From: Thermohalobaculum sp038534135
Lineage (GTDB): Bacteria > Pseudomonadota > Alphaproteobacteria > Rhodobacterales > Rhodobacteraceae
Length of the DNA: 64,000 nt
Direction: 5' to 3'
Assembly: GCA_038534135.1 (NCBI GenBank)
Contig: JBCAXJ010000014.1
Span: forward strand, 1-64,000
Below the pieces are notes generated by a model. The model did no database searches, was not told the origin of the DNA, and worked only from the letters and a program-made list of their open reading frames with translations. The stretch's first letter is position 1. The number at the start of each line of letters is the position of its first letter. Both the position numbers and the translations under genes were made by a program. This document shows positions 48,048 through 56,584 of this stretch, in pieces.

Positions 48048-49262
48048 CTACTCCGCGGCGGCGCGGAACTCCGCTTTGCGGCCGAGCGCCTCGGCAATGA
48101 CTCTCGAGGCCGCGGCAACGCCAGAGCCTCCCATCGATGCGCCCATATGAGCCAAGGCGGCCTCGATCGTGCCGAGCGTGCCCAGCACCATTGGCGGGTT
48201 CAGATGGCCCATATGGCCGATCCGGAAGGCCTTGTCCTCGAACGAGCCCAGCCCGACACCCAGAACCAGCCCGGCATCGGTCTCACAGATCCGCCGCATC
48301 TCCTTGCAGTCAATCGAACCGCCCAGGATCGTCGTGGTCGCATCGCTGCGGTGCGCAGGGTCCGTGATGTTCAACTCGAACCCACCGGGGGCAGCCCATG
48401 CCTCGACAGCGGCCCGCACCGCATCCGCGAAGACCGTGTGACGGGCCCAGACGTTCTCCAGCCCCTCGTCGAATAGCATGTCCAGCGCCGTGCGCATCGC
48501 GTAGATGTGCTGGATCGGCGGTGTCCCGCAGAATTTCAGGTAATGTGCGCCGTCCATCAGGCGCGGTGTCCAGTTCCAGTAGGGCGTGACCATCTCGGCG
48601 GTTTCGTGCGCCTTCAGCGCTTTCTCGGACGCCCAGACCAGGCCCAGTCCCGGTGGCACCATCAGACCCTTCTGGCTGCCGCCAATGGTGATGTCGGCGC
48701 CCCATGCATCCATGAAATACGGCACCGAGGCCAGCGAGGCGACGCAGTCCACCATGTAGAGCGCCGGGTGCCCGGCGGCATCGATCGCCTTGCGGATCGC
48801 ACCGATATCGTTCCAGACGCCCGAGGCGGTGTCGATCTGCACCACAAGGATCGCTTTGATCTCATGGGCCGTGTCGGCGCGCAGACGTTCCTCGACCCTG
48901 TCGGGATCGACCGGACCACGGTCGCCAAAATCGATGGTTTCGACCTCGCAGCCAAGCTGTTCCGCCTGCTCGCCCCAGCCGATGGCGAACCGGCCCGAGG
49001 CCAGCACCAGAACCTTGTCGCCGCGCCGCATCGTATTCGTCAGCGACATCTCCCAGGCGCCGTGGCCGTTCGAGATCGCCATGAAGACCTTGCCTTCGGT
49101 GTGCGCGACCTTGGGCAGATCGTCGAAGACCGAATGGCTGATGTCGACCAGCGGGCCTTCGTACATGTTGGGAAACGAGCGGTGCATCGACCGCAGCACA
49201 TCCTCGGGTATCACAGAGGGACCCGGAATTGACGTCAGCGCACGGCCACGGTTCAGGTTCAT
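48048..49262 (-). CDS. Class V aminotransferase (serine/alanine-glyoxylate aminotransferase-like)
   Basis: 404-residue PLP enzyme of fold type I, class V. SISNGHGAWEMSLTN-like AISNGHGAWEMSLTNTMRRG, VVQIDTASGVWNDIGAIRKA, LYMVDCVASLASVPYFMDAW and the lysine segment TIGGSQKGLMVPPGLGLVWA (Schiff-base lysine within GGSQKG) match the alanine/serine-glyoxylate aminotransferase group. It ends after IRAEGHMGH-like FRIGHMGHLNPPMVLGTLG, typical of the group. The substrate could be serine, alanine or an aminosulfonate/phosphonate; the sequence does not decide. It stands alone between hairpin-terminated units. Confidence 0.87.
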   Translation of the reverse strand: MNLNRGRALTSIPGPSVIPEDVLRSMHRSFPNMYEGPLVDISHSVFDDLPKVAHTEGKVFMAISNGHGAWEMSLTNTMRRGDKVLVLASGRFAIGWGEQAEQLGCEVETIDFGDRGPVDPDRVEERLRADTAHEIKAILVVQIDTASGVWNDIGAIRKAIDAAGHPALYMVDCVASLASVPYFMDAWGADITIGGSQKGLMVPPGLGLVWASEKALKAHETAEMVTPYWNWTPRLMDGAHYLKFCGTPPIQHIYAMRTALDMLFDEGLENVWARHTVFADAVRAAVEAWAAPGGFELNITDPAHRSDATTTILGGSIDCKEMRRICETDAGLVLGVGLGSFEDKAFRIGHMGHLNPPMVLGTLGTIEAALAHMGASMGGSGVAAASRVIAEALGRKAEFRAAAE

Positions 49263-49415
49263 CGCTCATCTCCGGAATGCTGCATGTGCACAGGAGCCTA
49301 CCCGGCAACCGTGCCATGTCTACGCGAATTCCGTGATTGACGGCATCACGTCGCATGATGGCCGCGCCGTGCAGGCGACGCGGCGTCGTTCGGCATCAAA
49401 GCCCCGGCTGGGACC

Positions 49416-49721
49416 TCAGCCGGTTACCTGACCCCGGCGGATCAGGCTGGGGCGTGAGACATCAACCGACATTTGCTGCCCGGTGGTGTCTGCGCGGCGC
49501 ATCGCAGCGCGCACGCCAGATTCATCTGCCGGAACGGTTGCCGGGCGTTCTGGAGCCGAAGCACTTGGCTCCGGTACTGCGCCCGCCATCTGGTCCTCTG
49601 CCTGGCGTGTCTGAGACGCGCGGATCAGCGTCTCTGCCATGCGGATGAATTCGTCGAGTTTTGCAACTTCTTCGTGTAACTCGGCTCGTCGGTCTAACGC
49701 GATCTTCAGAACATCTGTCAT
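49416..49721 (-). CDS. Small hypothetical protein with coiled coil
   Basis: 101 residues. The first ~40 (MTDVLKIALDRRAELHEEVA, then KLDEFIRMAETLI) form an amphipathic helix likely to be a coiled coil. The rest is a low-complexity Pro/Ala/Glu-rich linker ending in MSVDVSRPSLIRRGQVTG. GGGGAAGAAAACC precedes the ATG at 49721, which supports translation. I recall similar short proteins in Rhodobacteraceae without function. The 153-base gap to the aminotransferase start has no other sign of coding; the 243-base AT-rich gap on the other side belongs to mtoX. Confidence 0.6.
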   Translation of the reverse strand: MTDVLKIALDRRAELHEEVAKLDEFIRMAETLIRASQTRQAEDQMAGAVPEPSASAPERPATVPADESGVRAAMRRADTTGQQMSVDVSRPSLIRRGQVTG

Positions 49722-49964
49722 GGTTTTCTTCCCCGTCCGTCAGCGATCACCCGGATACGGGATGCGGTATTGGTGAATTATATGTCAAGTTGTGTTTCGC
49801 GCAGCAATCTATGGTTGTGCGAGCTGCTTAAAACAAAGTCATTTTGCAAAGAAAGCAGAAGATATGTCTCGTATACAAATTACACTTTCTCGACGTGCAA
49901 ATGCCCTTTTGCATCCTGCTGTGCTACGTTACGCTAAACGCACAAAAAACTTGGAGGTACAAAC

Positions 49965-51347
49965 GTGGCGACGACGACCAAACCATCGAACAAGGCGTGT
50001 TGCGGCCCAGGATACGAATCACCTATGGCAGCCATCAAGGGCCCAAAGGAGAAGATCCTCTACACAATTGCCATCTATACAGGCACAGGCATCGAGAAAC
50101 CGGACTATCTGGCGACCATCGATAACGACCCCAGATCGCGGACGTATTCCAAGGTCATTCACCGGCTCGAAATGCCGGGCATCGGAGACGAACTGCACCA
50201 CATGGGCTGGAACGCATGCTCGTCGTGCCACGGCGATTCCTCGATCTCGCGCCAATACCTCCTGCTTCCAGGCGTGCGCACGACGAACATCCACATTGTC
50301 GATGTCGCCACGGATCCGAAAGCGCCACGCCTGCACAAAGTGATCAAGGGCAGCACGATCAAGAAGAAGACAAACCTGTCGGCGCCGCACACGGTTCACT
50401 GCCTCGGCAGCGAGATCATCATCTCGATGCTGGGCGACGCCAAGGGCAACGGTCCAGGTGGCTTCCTGCATCTCGACAAGGACTTCAACATCGTCGGGCG
50501 CTGGGAAAACGATCTCGGCAAGATGAAGTACAACTACGACTTCTGGTACCAGCCGCGCCACAACATGATGATCTCATCGGAATGGGCCTCGCCGAACACA
50601 TTCATGCCGGGCTTCGATCTGGGCGATGTCGCCGCAGGCAAGTACGGGCAGCAGATCCACTTCTGGGACTTCAAGAAGAAGAAGGTATCTAAAACGGTCG
50701 ATCTGGGCGCGGACGGAATGATCCCGCTGGAAGTGCGCTTCATGCACGACCCGGACCGGCCCGAAGGCTTTGTCGGTGCCACGCTGTCGTCCAACATGAT
50801 CTACTTCAAGGCCCAGGGCGAGAAGGGCAAGAAGGTCATGACCAAGAAGGTCATCGATATCCCGCCCGTCGATGTCATCGGCTTCCCGGTGCAGATGCCG
50901 TCGCTGATCACCGACTGGCTGATCTCGATGGATGACAAATGGCTCTACCTTGCCAACTGGCTGCATGGCGATGTGCGCCAGTACAACATCGAGGATCCCG
51001 AGAACCCGGTCTTCACCGGTCAGGTCTGGATGGGTGGGCTGCTTGGCCGTGCGCCCAAGGTGAACGGCAAGGCGATCGAGGGTGGTCCGCAGATGATCCA
51101 GCTCTCGCTGGATGGCAAGCGGCTCTACGTGACAACGTCGCTGTTCTCGACCTGGGACAACCAGTTCTACCCGAACATGACCAAGACCGGCGGCTGCATG
51201 GTCCAGGTCGACTGCAACACGCGGGACGGAGGGCTGAAGATCAATCCGAAGTTCTTCGTCGACTTCCGGCGCGAGCCGAATGGCCCGGCGCGGGCGCATG
51301 AAACCCGCTATCCAGGCGGCGATTGCACATCAGACATCTGGGTCTGA
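49965..51347 (+). CDS. mtoX: Methanethiol oxidase, SELENBP1/SBP56 family
   Basis: 460-residue protein of the selenium-binding protein 56 family, shown in bacteria and human to oxidise methanethiol to formaldehyde, hydrogen sulfide and hydrogen peroxide using copper. Residues are strikingly close to human SELENBP1: CGPGYESPM near the N-terminus, DELHHMGWNACSSCHGDSS with Cys85, Cys88 and His78/79, YDFWYQPRHNMMISSEWASP, YLANWLHGDVRQYNIEDP and the final RYPGGDCTSDIWV. There is no signal peptide, unlike the exported MtoX of Hyphomicrobium as I recall, so it should be cytoplasmic. SCO1/mauG neighbours are absent. GTG start at 49965 with GGAGG upstream; the 5' region is AT-rich. Confidence 0.9.
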   Translation: MATTTKPSNKACCGPGYESPMAAIKGPKEKILYTIAIYTGTGIEKPDYLATIDNDPRSRTYSKVIHRLEMPGIGDELHHMGWNACSSCHGDSSISRQYLLLPGVRTTNIHIVDVATDPKAPRLHKVIKGSTIKKKTNLSAPHTVHCLGSEIIISMLGDAKGNGPGGFLHLDKDFNIVGRWENDLGKMKYNYDFWYQPRHNMMISSEWASPNTFMPGFDLGDVAAGKYGQQIHFWDFKKKKVSKTVDLGADGMIPLEVRFMHDPDRPEGFVGATLSSNMIYFKAQGEKGKKVMTKKVIDIPPVDVIGFPVQMPSLITDWLISMDDKWLYLANWLHGDVRQYNIEDPENPVFTGQVWMGGLLGRAPKVNGKAIEGGPQMIQLSLDGKRLYVTTSLFSTWDNQFYPNMTKTGGCMVQVDCNTRDGGLKINPKFFVDFRREPNGPARAHETRYPGGDCTSDIWV

Positions 51348-51368
51348 TCCGTAAGACTTGAAGTTAAG

Positions 51369-51397
51369 ACGGGGCGGGCGAAGGTCTGCCCCGTTTT
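51369..51397 (+). terminator. Intrinsic terminator of mtoX
   Basis: ACGGGGC at 51369-51375 pairs with GCCCCGT at 51388-51394, followed by TTTT to 51397. The hairpin begins 22 bases after the mtoX stop and also lies on the 3' side of the convergent response regulator gene (51460). Confidence 0.8.
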
Positions 51398-51459
51398 CTG
51401 TTCGAGCATCGTTTGGCGGGCATGCGTCTGCGTGGCCGCCGCGCCGTGATCGATGGCCG

Positions 51460-52614
51460 TTACGTGGCTTCGCCGCGCCAGATCATCGAAAGCACGGCGA
51501 GGTCGTCAGACTGCGGTGCACCGGCCCGGTGCGCAGCAACACCCTGGAACAATGCATCGACCAGTGCCGAGGCAGGCGCGTCCGGAAGCAAAGTGCCCGC
51601 GATCGTGCTGATCCGGGCCCGTCCGAAAAGGTTGCCGCTTGGATCATTTGCCTCGGACAAGCCATCGGTCACCAGAACGATCGCTTCACCGACGCTCATC
51701 TGGTGCTCGATCGATTGAAAGTTCAGACCCGAAGTGATCCCGATCGGCGGTGCGTTCGATTCCACCTGTTTCAGAGCCGTCTGGCCCGGCGTGCACAGGA
51801 CGACCGGTTCGTGACCGGCGCTCGCGATCTTGAGCGCACCCGTGGCGCAGTTCACATGCACCAAGCTGAGGGTCACGAAGTGCAGGCCCGGATTGTCGTT
51901 GCAGAGATTGCTGTTCACCTCGTTCAGGACGGCACCAGGATCGTCCTTGTGACGGAAGGCTGATGCCTTGATCAGAGATTTGGTCATCGCCATCAGAATA
52001 CCGGATGCCAGTCCCTTGCCTGACACATCCCCGATCACCAGGAACATGTCGTCCGGGCCGGTCATGTAGAAGTCGTAGAAGTCGCCGCCGACCTCGCGGG
52101 CCTGCTCGATCCGGGCGTGCAGGTCGAAGCGCGTTTCGTCGGCGAACGAGCTTTCAACGTTCGGAAGAAGCCCGGTCTGGATCAGCCGTGCGCTGTTCAT
52201 CTCGGTCGCGTGGCGCGCGGCACGGCGCAAAACCGAAACCTCGTCCGCCGTGCGCTCGATCGTCTTCTCTAGGTCGTCAAACTCGATCGGCTTGGTGATG
52301 AAATCGAAGGCGCCCCGGTTCATGGCAGTGCGAATGTTCTTGATGTCGCCGTAGGCCGAGACGACGACCGTCTTGGTTTCGAACCGGAGCGGCGTCAGGT
52401 GCGAAAGCAGCGTCAGCCCGTCCATGCCCGGCATGTTGATGTCTGTGAGAACAAGATCCACGGCACCCGATCTGGCGAGTTTCGCCAAGGCGTCGTTCCC
52501 GTCAGAGGCAAAGATCAGTTCCAACTCGCCCGAGCGAACGCGGCGGCGGAGACGTTGGCGCAGCATCTCCTCGACATCGGGTTCGTCGTCGACCACCATG
52601 ACGCGCACGGTCAT
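51460..52614 (-). CDS. Response regulator with PP2C phosphatase output (RsbU-like)
   Basis: 384-residue two-domain protein. The N-terminal receiver (about 1-120) has the acidic pocket at VVDDEPDVEE, the phospho-acceptor Asp58 in VLTDINMPGMDG and Lys109 in FDFITKPIEF. The C-terminal PP2C domain has REVGGDFYDFYMTGPDD, LVIGDVSGKGLASGILMAMT, IVLVTDGLSEAND and APQSDDLAVLSMIW. The likely role is dephosphorylation of an anti-anti-sigma factor in response to phosphorylation by the adjacent kinase. Its ATG overlaps the kinase stop by 4 bases, so kinase and regulator form one operon. No STAS or anti-sigma gene is adjacent. Confidence 0.92.
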   Translation of the reverse strand: MTVRVMVVDDEPDVEEMLRQRLRRRVRSGELELIFASDGNDALAKLARSGAVDLVLTDINMPGMDGLTLLSHLTPLRFETKTVVVSAYGDIKNIRTAMNRGAFDFITKPIEFDDLEKTIERTADEVSVLRRAARHATEMNSARLIQTGLLPNVESSFADETRFDLHARIEQAREVGGDFYDFYMTGPDDMFLVIGDVSGKGLASGILMAMTKSLIKASAFRHKDDPGAVLNEVNSNLCNDNPGLHFVTLSLVHVNCATGALKIASAGHEPVVLCTPGQTALKQVESNAPPIGITSGLNFQSIEHQMSVGEAIVLVTDGLSEANDPSGNLFGRARISTIAGTLLPDAPASALVDALFQGVAAHRAGAPQSDDLAVLSMIWRGEAT

Positions 52615-54215
52615 TCCGAAACCTCGCTATCGGTATTGGCTTCGCGCAGCTTCTTGATTTCGGCCAATGCGATCACCGCGGCGGCATCCGAGGGAAGAAC
52701 AACGGTGAATTCGGCAAACTCGCCTTCCTGGCTGTCGACACGGATTTCCCCGCCATGGCTGTTCACAATGTCATAACTGATCGAGAGGCCAAGGCCAGTC
52801 CCTTCTCCCGGATCTTTCGTCGTGAAGAACGGTTGGAACAGTTTGCTTCGATTGGTTGCAGAGATCCCATACCCGTTATCATGGACCTTGATATGGGTGC
52901 AGTTCTCATGCGGAAAAGTCGCGATGTGCACCTTCGGGACAAAACCATCCGGCTCGGCGTTGGCGCGCTCCCGCGCAGCCTGTAGCGCATTGCGGATCAG
53001 GTTGAGGACAACGCGTGACAGTTCGGTCTGAGAGCCGTGTATCGTCGGCAACTCGTCCGACAGGTCGCGTGTTATTTCGACATTGAACGACGGGTCTTGC
53101 GCCCGCGCACCGTGATAGGCGAGGTCGGTTGCCTCATTGACCAAGCGGTTCACGAGCACCGGCGCTCGCGTTCCCGGGTCATTGCGCGAATGCATCAACA
53201 TGGACTTGACGATTCCGTCCGCGCGGAGGCCGTGGTTCTGGATCCGCTCGAGGTTTTCGCCGAGCACCGCAAGATCGTCCTTCAGGTCCTCCCGACCATT
53301 TTCATCAAGATGCTCCAGTGCCGGTTTCATAGAGTCCTGCACGTCCTTGTGGAGATCGCGTGAGAGTTTGGAGAAGTTGATGATGAAGTTCAGCGGATTC
53401 TTGATCTCGTGCGCCACGCCGGCGGTCACCGCACCGAGCGAGGCCATCTTTTCCTGCAGGATCAGCTTGTCCTGCGTCTCGCGCAGTTCTTCGAGCGACT
53501 TCTGCAAGCGCGCTTCGGCGGCGCGCCTGCGCTCGATCTCGATCGACTGCGTGTTGTGTTCGAGCTGGGTGCGGGTCGCTTCGCGCAGGTAATTCTGATG
53601 GATCAACACACTCCAGAGCGCCAGGGCAAGATAGACGATCATGGTGATCAGAACCCAGTCTGCCGCCTTGGCCGTCTCGAAATTGTAGATCAGGACGGCA
53701 AACATCGTGATCGCCATGGGTGTCACATAGCCATAAAGCGCTTGCGGGATCTTCCAGGTCGAGATCATCGCACCGGACCAAAGTCCCAGGATCACGATGT
53801 AGGTGACGATCTGACCGGTCTCGCCGCCGAGCTGATAGACAACGACCGATCCGCCTGCGATCGCGATCCCGAGGGCCGTTGACCAGACCGCGATTCTGGA
53901 CATTCGGCGGCTGGAGACACTTGTGGGTGGCGGCCGGTTCCGCAACCGGACCCAACTCAACAGAATGGGCGCGTTGAGGAAGAAGAGCAGGACCACCCAG
54001 CCCGCGATGAACCAGAGCGACAGGAACGGAAGCACGCTGAGGCACAGGATGAGCGGTACTACAACGTTGCTGATCATCATCAGCGGCGCGAGCCGAACCA
54101 TCGTGACCGACTGGTCGATCCGAATTGCGGCGTTAACATCATCGTCCGTTACCACCTGCAATGAGGCGTCCGGAACGTGCGCTGTTTCTGCCTGGGCGTA
54201 TGTGCTCACGTGCAT
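52611..54215 (-). CDS. Membrane sensor histidine kinase
   Basis: 534-residue kinase. About six transmembrane helices at residues ~45-205 (LIAPLMMISNVVVPLILCLS-type, ILLSWVRLRNR loop, then GIAIAGGSVVVYQL, FAVLIYNFET) form a 7TM-like sensor without a recognised extracellular domain. A coiled coil follows, then the HisKA domain with His269 in GVAHEIKNPLNFIINF and the HATPase domain with LNLIRNALQAARERANAEP, DNGYGISATNRSKLFQPFFT and GEGTGLGLSISYDIVNSHGG. The start is placed at the ATG at 54215; an upstream TTG at 54233 is the alternative. It is cognate to the receiver-PP2C protein encoded next. Confidence 0.88.
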   Translation of the reverse strand: MHVSTYAQAETAHVPDASLQVVTDDDVNAAIRIDQSVTMVRLAPLMMISNVVVPLILCLSVLPFLSLWFIAGWVVLLFFLNAPILLSWVRLRNRPPPTSVSSRRMSRIAVWSTALGIAIAGGSVVVYQLGGETGQIVTYIVILGLWSGAMISTWKIPQALYGYVTPMAITMFAVLIYNFETAKAADWVLITMIVYLALALWSVLIHQNYLREATRTQLEHNTQSIEIERRRAAEARLQKSLEELRETQDKLILQEKMASLGAVTAGVAHEIKNPLNFIINFSKLSRDLHKDVQDSMKPALEHLDENGREDLKDDLAVLGENLERIQNHGLRADGIVKSMLMHSRNDPGTRAPVLVNRLVNEATDLAYHGARAQDPSFNVEITRDLSDELPTIHGSQTELSRVVLNLIRNALQAARERANAEPDGFVPKVHIATFPHENCTHIKVHDNGYGISATNRSKLFQPFFTTKDPGEGTGLGLSISYDIVNSHGGEIRVDSQEGEFAEFTVVLPSDAAAVIALAEIKKLREANTDSEVSE

Positions 54216-54372
54216 CAGCTCAAATAACTTCAACCAGATCGTGTTTGATCCGCTTCGGCGAGCAGGTCAATCTTCTCCATCTTGATTTCAATAGTGAGCA
54301 TCAATCTGGTTAAAACAAGGCCGTGGCGGGTCCTGCGGTCCGCTCATATTCGACACGTTCTTAACGCCTAGA

Positions 54373-55167
54373 TCACGGGTTGTTCTGGCCAAGCCGCTGC
54401 AAGCGTTCCTCGATCGCTCCAAGCCGATTGAGGACTTCGTCTCGGTATGCGTCAGTGTTCTTGACGTCTTCTTCATGGTGCGCGTCCTGCATCGAATTGA
54501 CGATCAGACCGACGAGAAGGTTCACCACCGCGAACGTCGTCACGATGATGAACGGTACGAAGAATGCCCAGGCGTAGGGATGAACCTCCATCACCGGGCG
54601 CACGATGCCCATCGACCAGCTTTCCAAGGTCATGATCTGAAAGAGCGAATATGCCGAGCGTCCGATGGTGCCGAACCACTCCGGGTGGCTTTCCGCGAAA
54701 AGCTTGGTCGAGATCACGGCGGAGATGTAGAAAATCAAACCCATCAGCAGGAAGACCGACGCCATCCCCGGGAGTGCCGAGATGAAGCCCTCGACAACAC
54801 GGCGCAGGCGCGGTGTTGCCGTGATCACGCGCAGGAGACGCAGAATACGAAGCGCGCGGAGCACACTGAGCGTGCCTTGCGACGGAATCAGCGCGACACC
54901 GATTATGAACATGTCGATCCAATTCCACGGATCGCGGAAGAAGCGTGTGCCGAAGGCGTACAGCTTGACCAGCAACTCGAACACGAAGAAGCTCAGACAC
55001 AGGGTGTCGAGCACGGCAAGCGTTGCACCCCATCGCGCCACGATCGATGGCGATGTCTCCAGGCCAAGGATCAGCGCGTTCACAAGGATGATGGCGATGA
55101 TGGCCTTGCGGACAGGCAGGGTCTCGAGCCACTCGGCCAGGCGGGCGCGATCAGTGATCAGGGACAT
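54373..55167 (-). CDS. Bacterial voltage-gated sodium channel (NaChBac/Nav family)
   Basis: 264-residue single-domain channel; four subunits form the pore. S1-S4 occupy about residues 20-118, with the voltage sensor LSVLRALRILRLLRVITATP carrying arginines 104, 107, 110 and 113. The pore loop QIMTLESWSMGIV (Thr180 to Met186) has the TLESWS selectivity filter of NavAb/NaChBac-type sodium channels. S6 is VPFIIVTTFAVVNLLVGLIV, followed by a helical cytoplasmic tail (AYRDEVLNRLGAIEERLQRL) that forms the four-helix bundle in this family. The start ATG at 55167 has GAGGAGACC upstream; the frame from 55182 is not used. It is an isolated gene, divergent from an SDR. Confidence 0.92.
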   Translation of the reverse strand: MSLITDRARLAEWLETLPVRKAIIAIILVNALILGLETSPSIVARWGATLAVLDTLCLSFFVFELLVKLYAFGTRFFRDPWNWIDMFIIGVALIPSQGTLSVLRALRILRLLRVITATPRLRRVVEGFISALPGMASVFLLMGLIFYISAVISTKLFAESHPEWFGTIGRSAYSLFQIMTLESWSMGIVRPVMEVHPYAWAFFVPFIIVTTFAVVNLLVGLIVNSMQDAHHEEDVKNTDAYRDEVLNRLGAIEERLQRLGQNNP

Positions 55168-55259
55168 CACAGGTCTCCTCAAGGGGCTTGCGGTCGGTCG
55201 GCGACATGGCCGATTGTGCGGCGCAACGCAACGGGGCTTTGAGGCGCACGGAGGATGGA

Positions 55260-56018
55260 ATGAGGGGGCTTGAGGATAAGCGCGCTATCGTTACGGGAGC
55301 AGCCCGGGGAATTGGACGGGCGATCGCAGAGCGTTTGCTCGCCGAGGGATGCCACGTGGCCTTTGCCGATACCGATCTGGTGGAGGCCGAGGCGGTCGTT
55401 CGCGCCTGCGATCCGGATGCAACCCGTGCGAGAGCGGTCCACGTCGATGTGTGCTCACGCGACGAGATCCAGGCAATGACGGACAGTCTCGTGCAAACGC
55501 TCGGCGGGATCGACATCCTGGTCTCCAACGCGGGGATCATGGACCGGATGCCGTTTCTCGAGATGACCGATGTGTTTTGGGAACGCGTTACGGGCTTGAA
55601 TCTGCAAGGCACGTTTCGCTGCGGTCAGATCGCGGCGCGTCAGATGATCAGCCAGGGCACGGGCGGACGAATCGTCAACGTGGCGTCGAACTCTGGGATC
55701 TTCGGCGGGCGCGGGCGTGCGGCTTACGGCGCGTCGAAGGCTGGTATTATCAATCTGACCCAGACCATGGCAATCGAACTGGCCGAGCACGGGATCACGG
55801 TGAATGCAGTCGCTCCGGGTCCAACCAAGACGGGCCCACACATGCCGGACGAACCGTGGCCGAGCGTCAAGGGACGTATGCCGCTGGGCCGGTTCGGAAC
55901 GCCTGCGGAGATTGCAGCCGTCGCGGCATTTCTTGCATCGGACGAGTCGAGTTTCGTGACGGGTCACGTCTACGGCGCGGATGGCGGCTACACGACCTCT
56001 GGCATCATGGAAGGCTGA
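55260..56018 (+). CDS. Short-chain dehydrogenase/reductase
   Basis: 252-residue classical SDR. The Rossmann motif TGAARGIGRAIAERLLA (residues ~11-27), VSNAGIMDRMPFLEMTDVFW, the catalytic Ser in VNVASNSGIFGGRG and the Tyr/Lys pair in AAYGASKAGIINLTQTMAIE are all present. The cofactor-binding end has NAVAPGPTKTGPHM, and the C-terminus GHVYGADGGYTTSGIMEG is typical of a tetramer-forming SDR. The substrate is unknown. The start is the ATG at 55260 after GGAGGATGGA; a longer frame to 55188 overlaps the channel promoter. It converges with the response regulator at 14 bases. Confidence 0.9.
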   Translation: MRGLEDKRAIVTGAARGIGRAIAERLLAEGCHVAFADTDLVEAEAVVRACDPDATRARAVHVDVCSRDEIQAMTDSLVQTLGGIDILVSNAGIMDRMPFLEMTDVFWERVTGLNLQGTFRCGQIAARQMISQGTGGRIVNVASNSGIFGGRGRAAYGASKAGIINLTQTMAIELAEHGITVNAVAPGPTKTGPHMPDEPWPSVKGRMPLGRFGTPAEIAAVAAFLASDESSFVTGHVYGADGGYTTSGIMEG

Positions 56019-56032
56019 ACGCGCGGACGCCT

Positions 56033-56413
56033 TTAGCCGCTGGACCGATCCTGCAAAAGTGCGCGGACCGCTTCGATCAACTCTGCATTGGAGAAGGGTT
56101 TCGTCACAAATCGGTTGGCTCCGGCCGAAAGAGCGGTCTCTCGGTCCTCGGCCTGCCCTTTTGCGCTGAGGATGATGACGGGCAGATCTTTGGCCCGAGG
56201 ATCCGCGCGCAGGCGCTTCAGGATCTGATATCCGTTCTCGCCCGGCAGCATCACATCCAGCAAAAGCAGATCGGGATCGGCCTGAAAGACAAGCTCGGCG
56301 ACGCGCCCGCCTTCGGGCTCCACCGTAATCTTGTATCCGGCGCGTTCGAACAGGAACGTGATCGACTTCGCGATGTTCGGCTCGTCTTCAGCGACGATTA
56401 TATGTGCAGCCAT
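56033..56413 (-). CDS. Single-domain response regulator
   Basis: 126-residue stand-alone receiver. Acidic pocket VAEDEPNIAKSI, phospho-acceptor Asp53 in LLLLDVMLPGENGYQILKRL, Thr/Ser switch in LPVIILSAKGQ and Lys in ANRFVTKPFSNAELIEAVRA. There is no output domain, so it must signal through protein contacts or pass the phosphate on. GGGGGAAGGGG precedes the ATG at 56413. It is divergent from the degenerate DHp gene at 56585, which suggests the two may work together. No cognate kinase is adjacent, although the histidine kinase at 52611 is 2 kb away. Confidence 0.88.
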   Translation of the reverse strand: MAAHIIVAEDEPNIAKSITFLFERAGYKITVEPEGGRVAELVFQADPDLLLLDVMLPGENGYQILKRLRADPRAKDLPVIILSAKGQAEDRETALSAGANRFVTKPFSNAELIEAVRALLQDRSSG

Positions 56414-56584
56414 TCCACCCCTTCCCCCGGAGATGGTCGCGTGTGTCTCGACACAGTTACATGTCGTCGGCATTTCTGCAAATGCGCACAGTCGGATCGC
56501 CGGTGATACATGTTCCGACATTTTGCCGTGTTGCCGAGTCATGGCTGATTTCGCTAGTCTTTCCGTGGCAGGAAAGGATTGGCC

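Noticed and set aside
49792..50343. 183-codon frame starting in the AT-rich leader of mtoX
   Set aside because: It overlaps mtoX in another frame, and the leader part shows no coding pattern or conserved motif.
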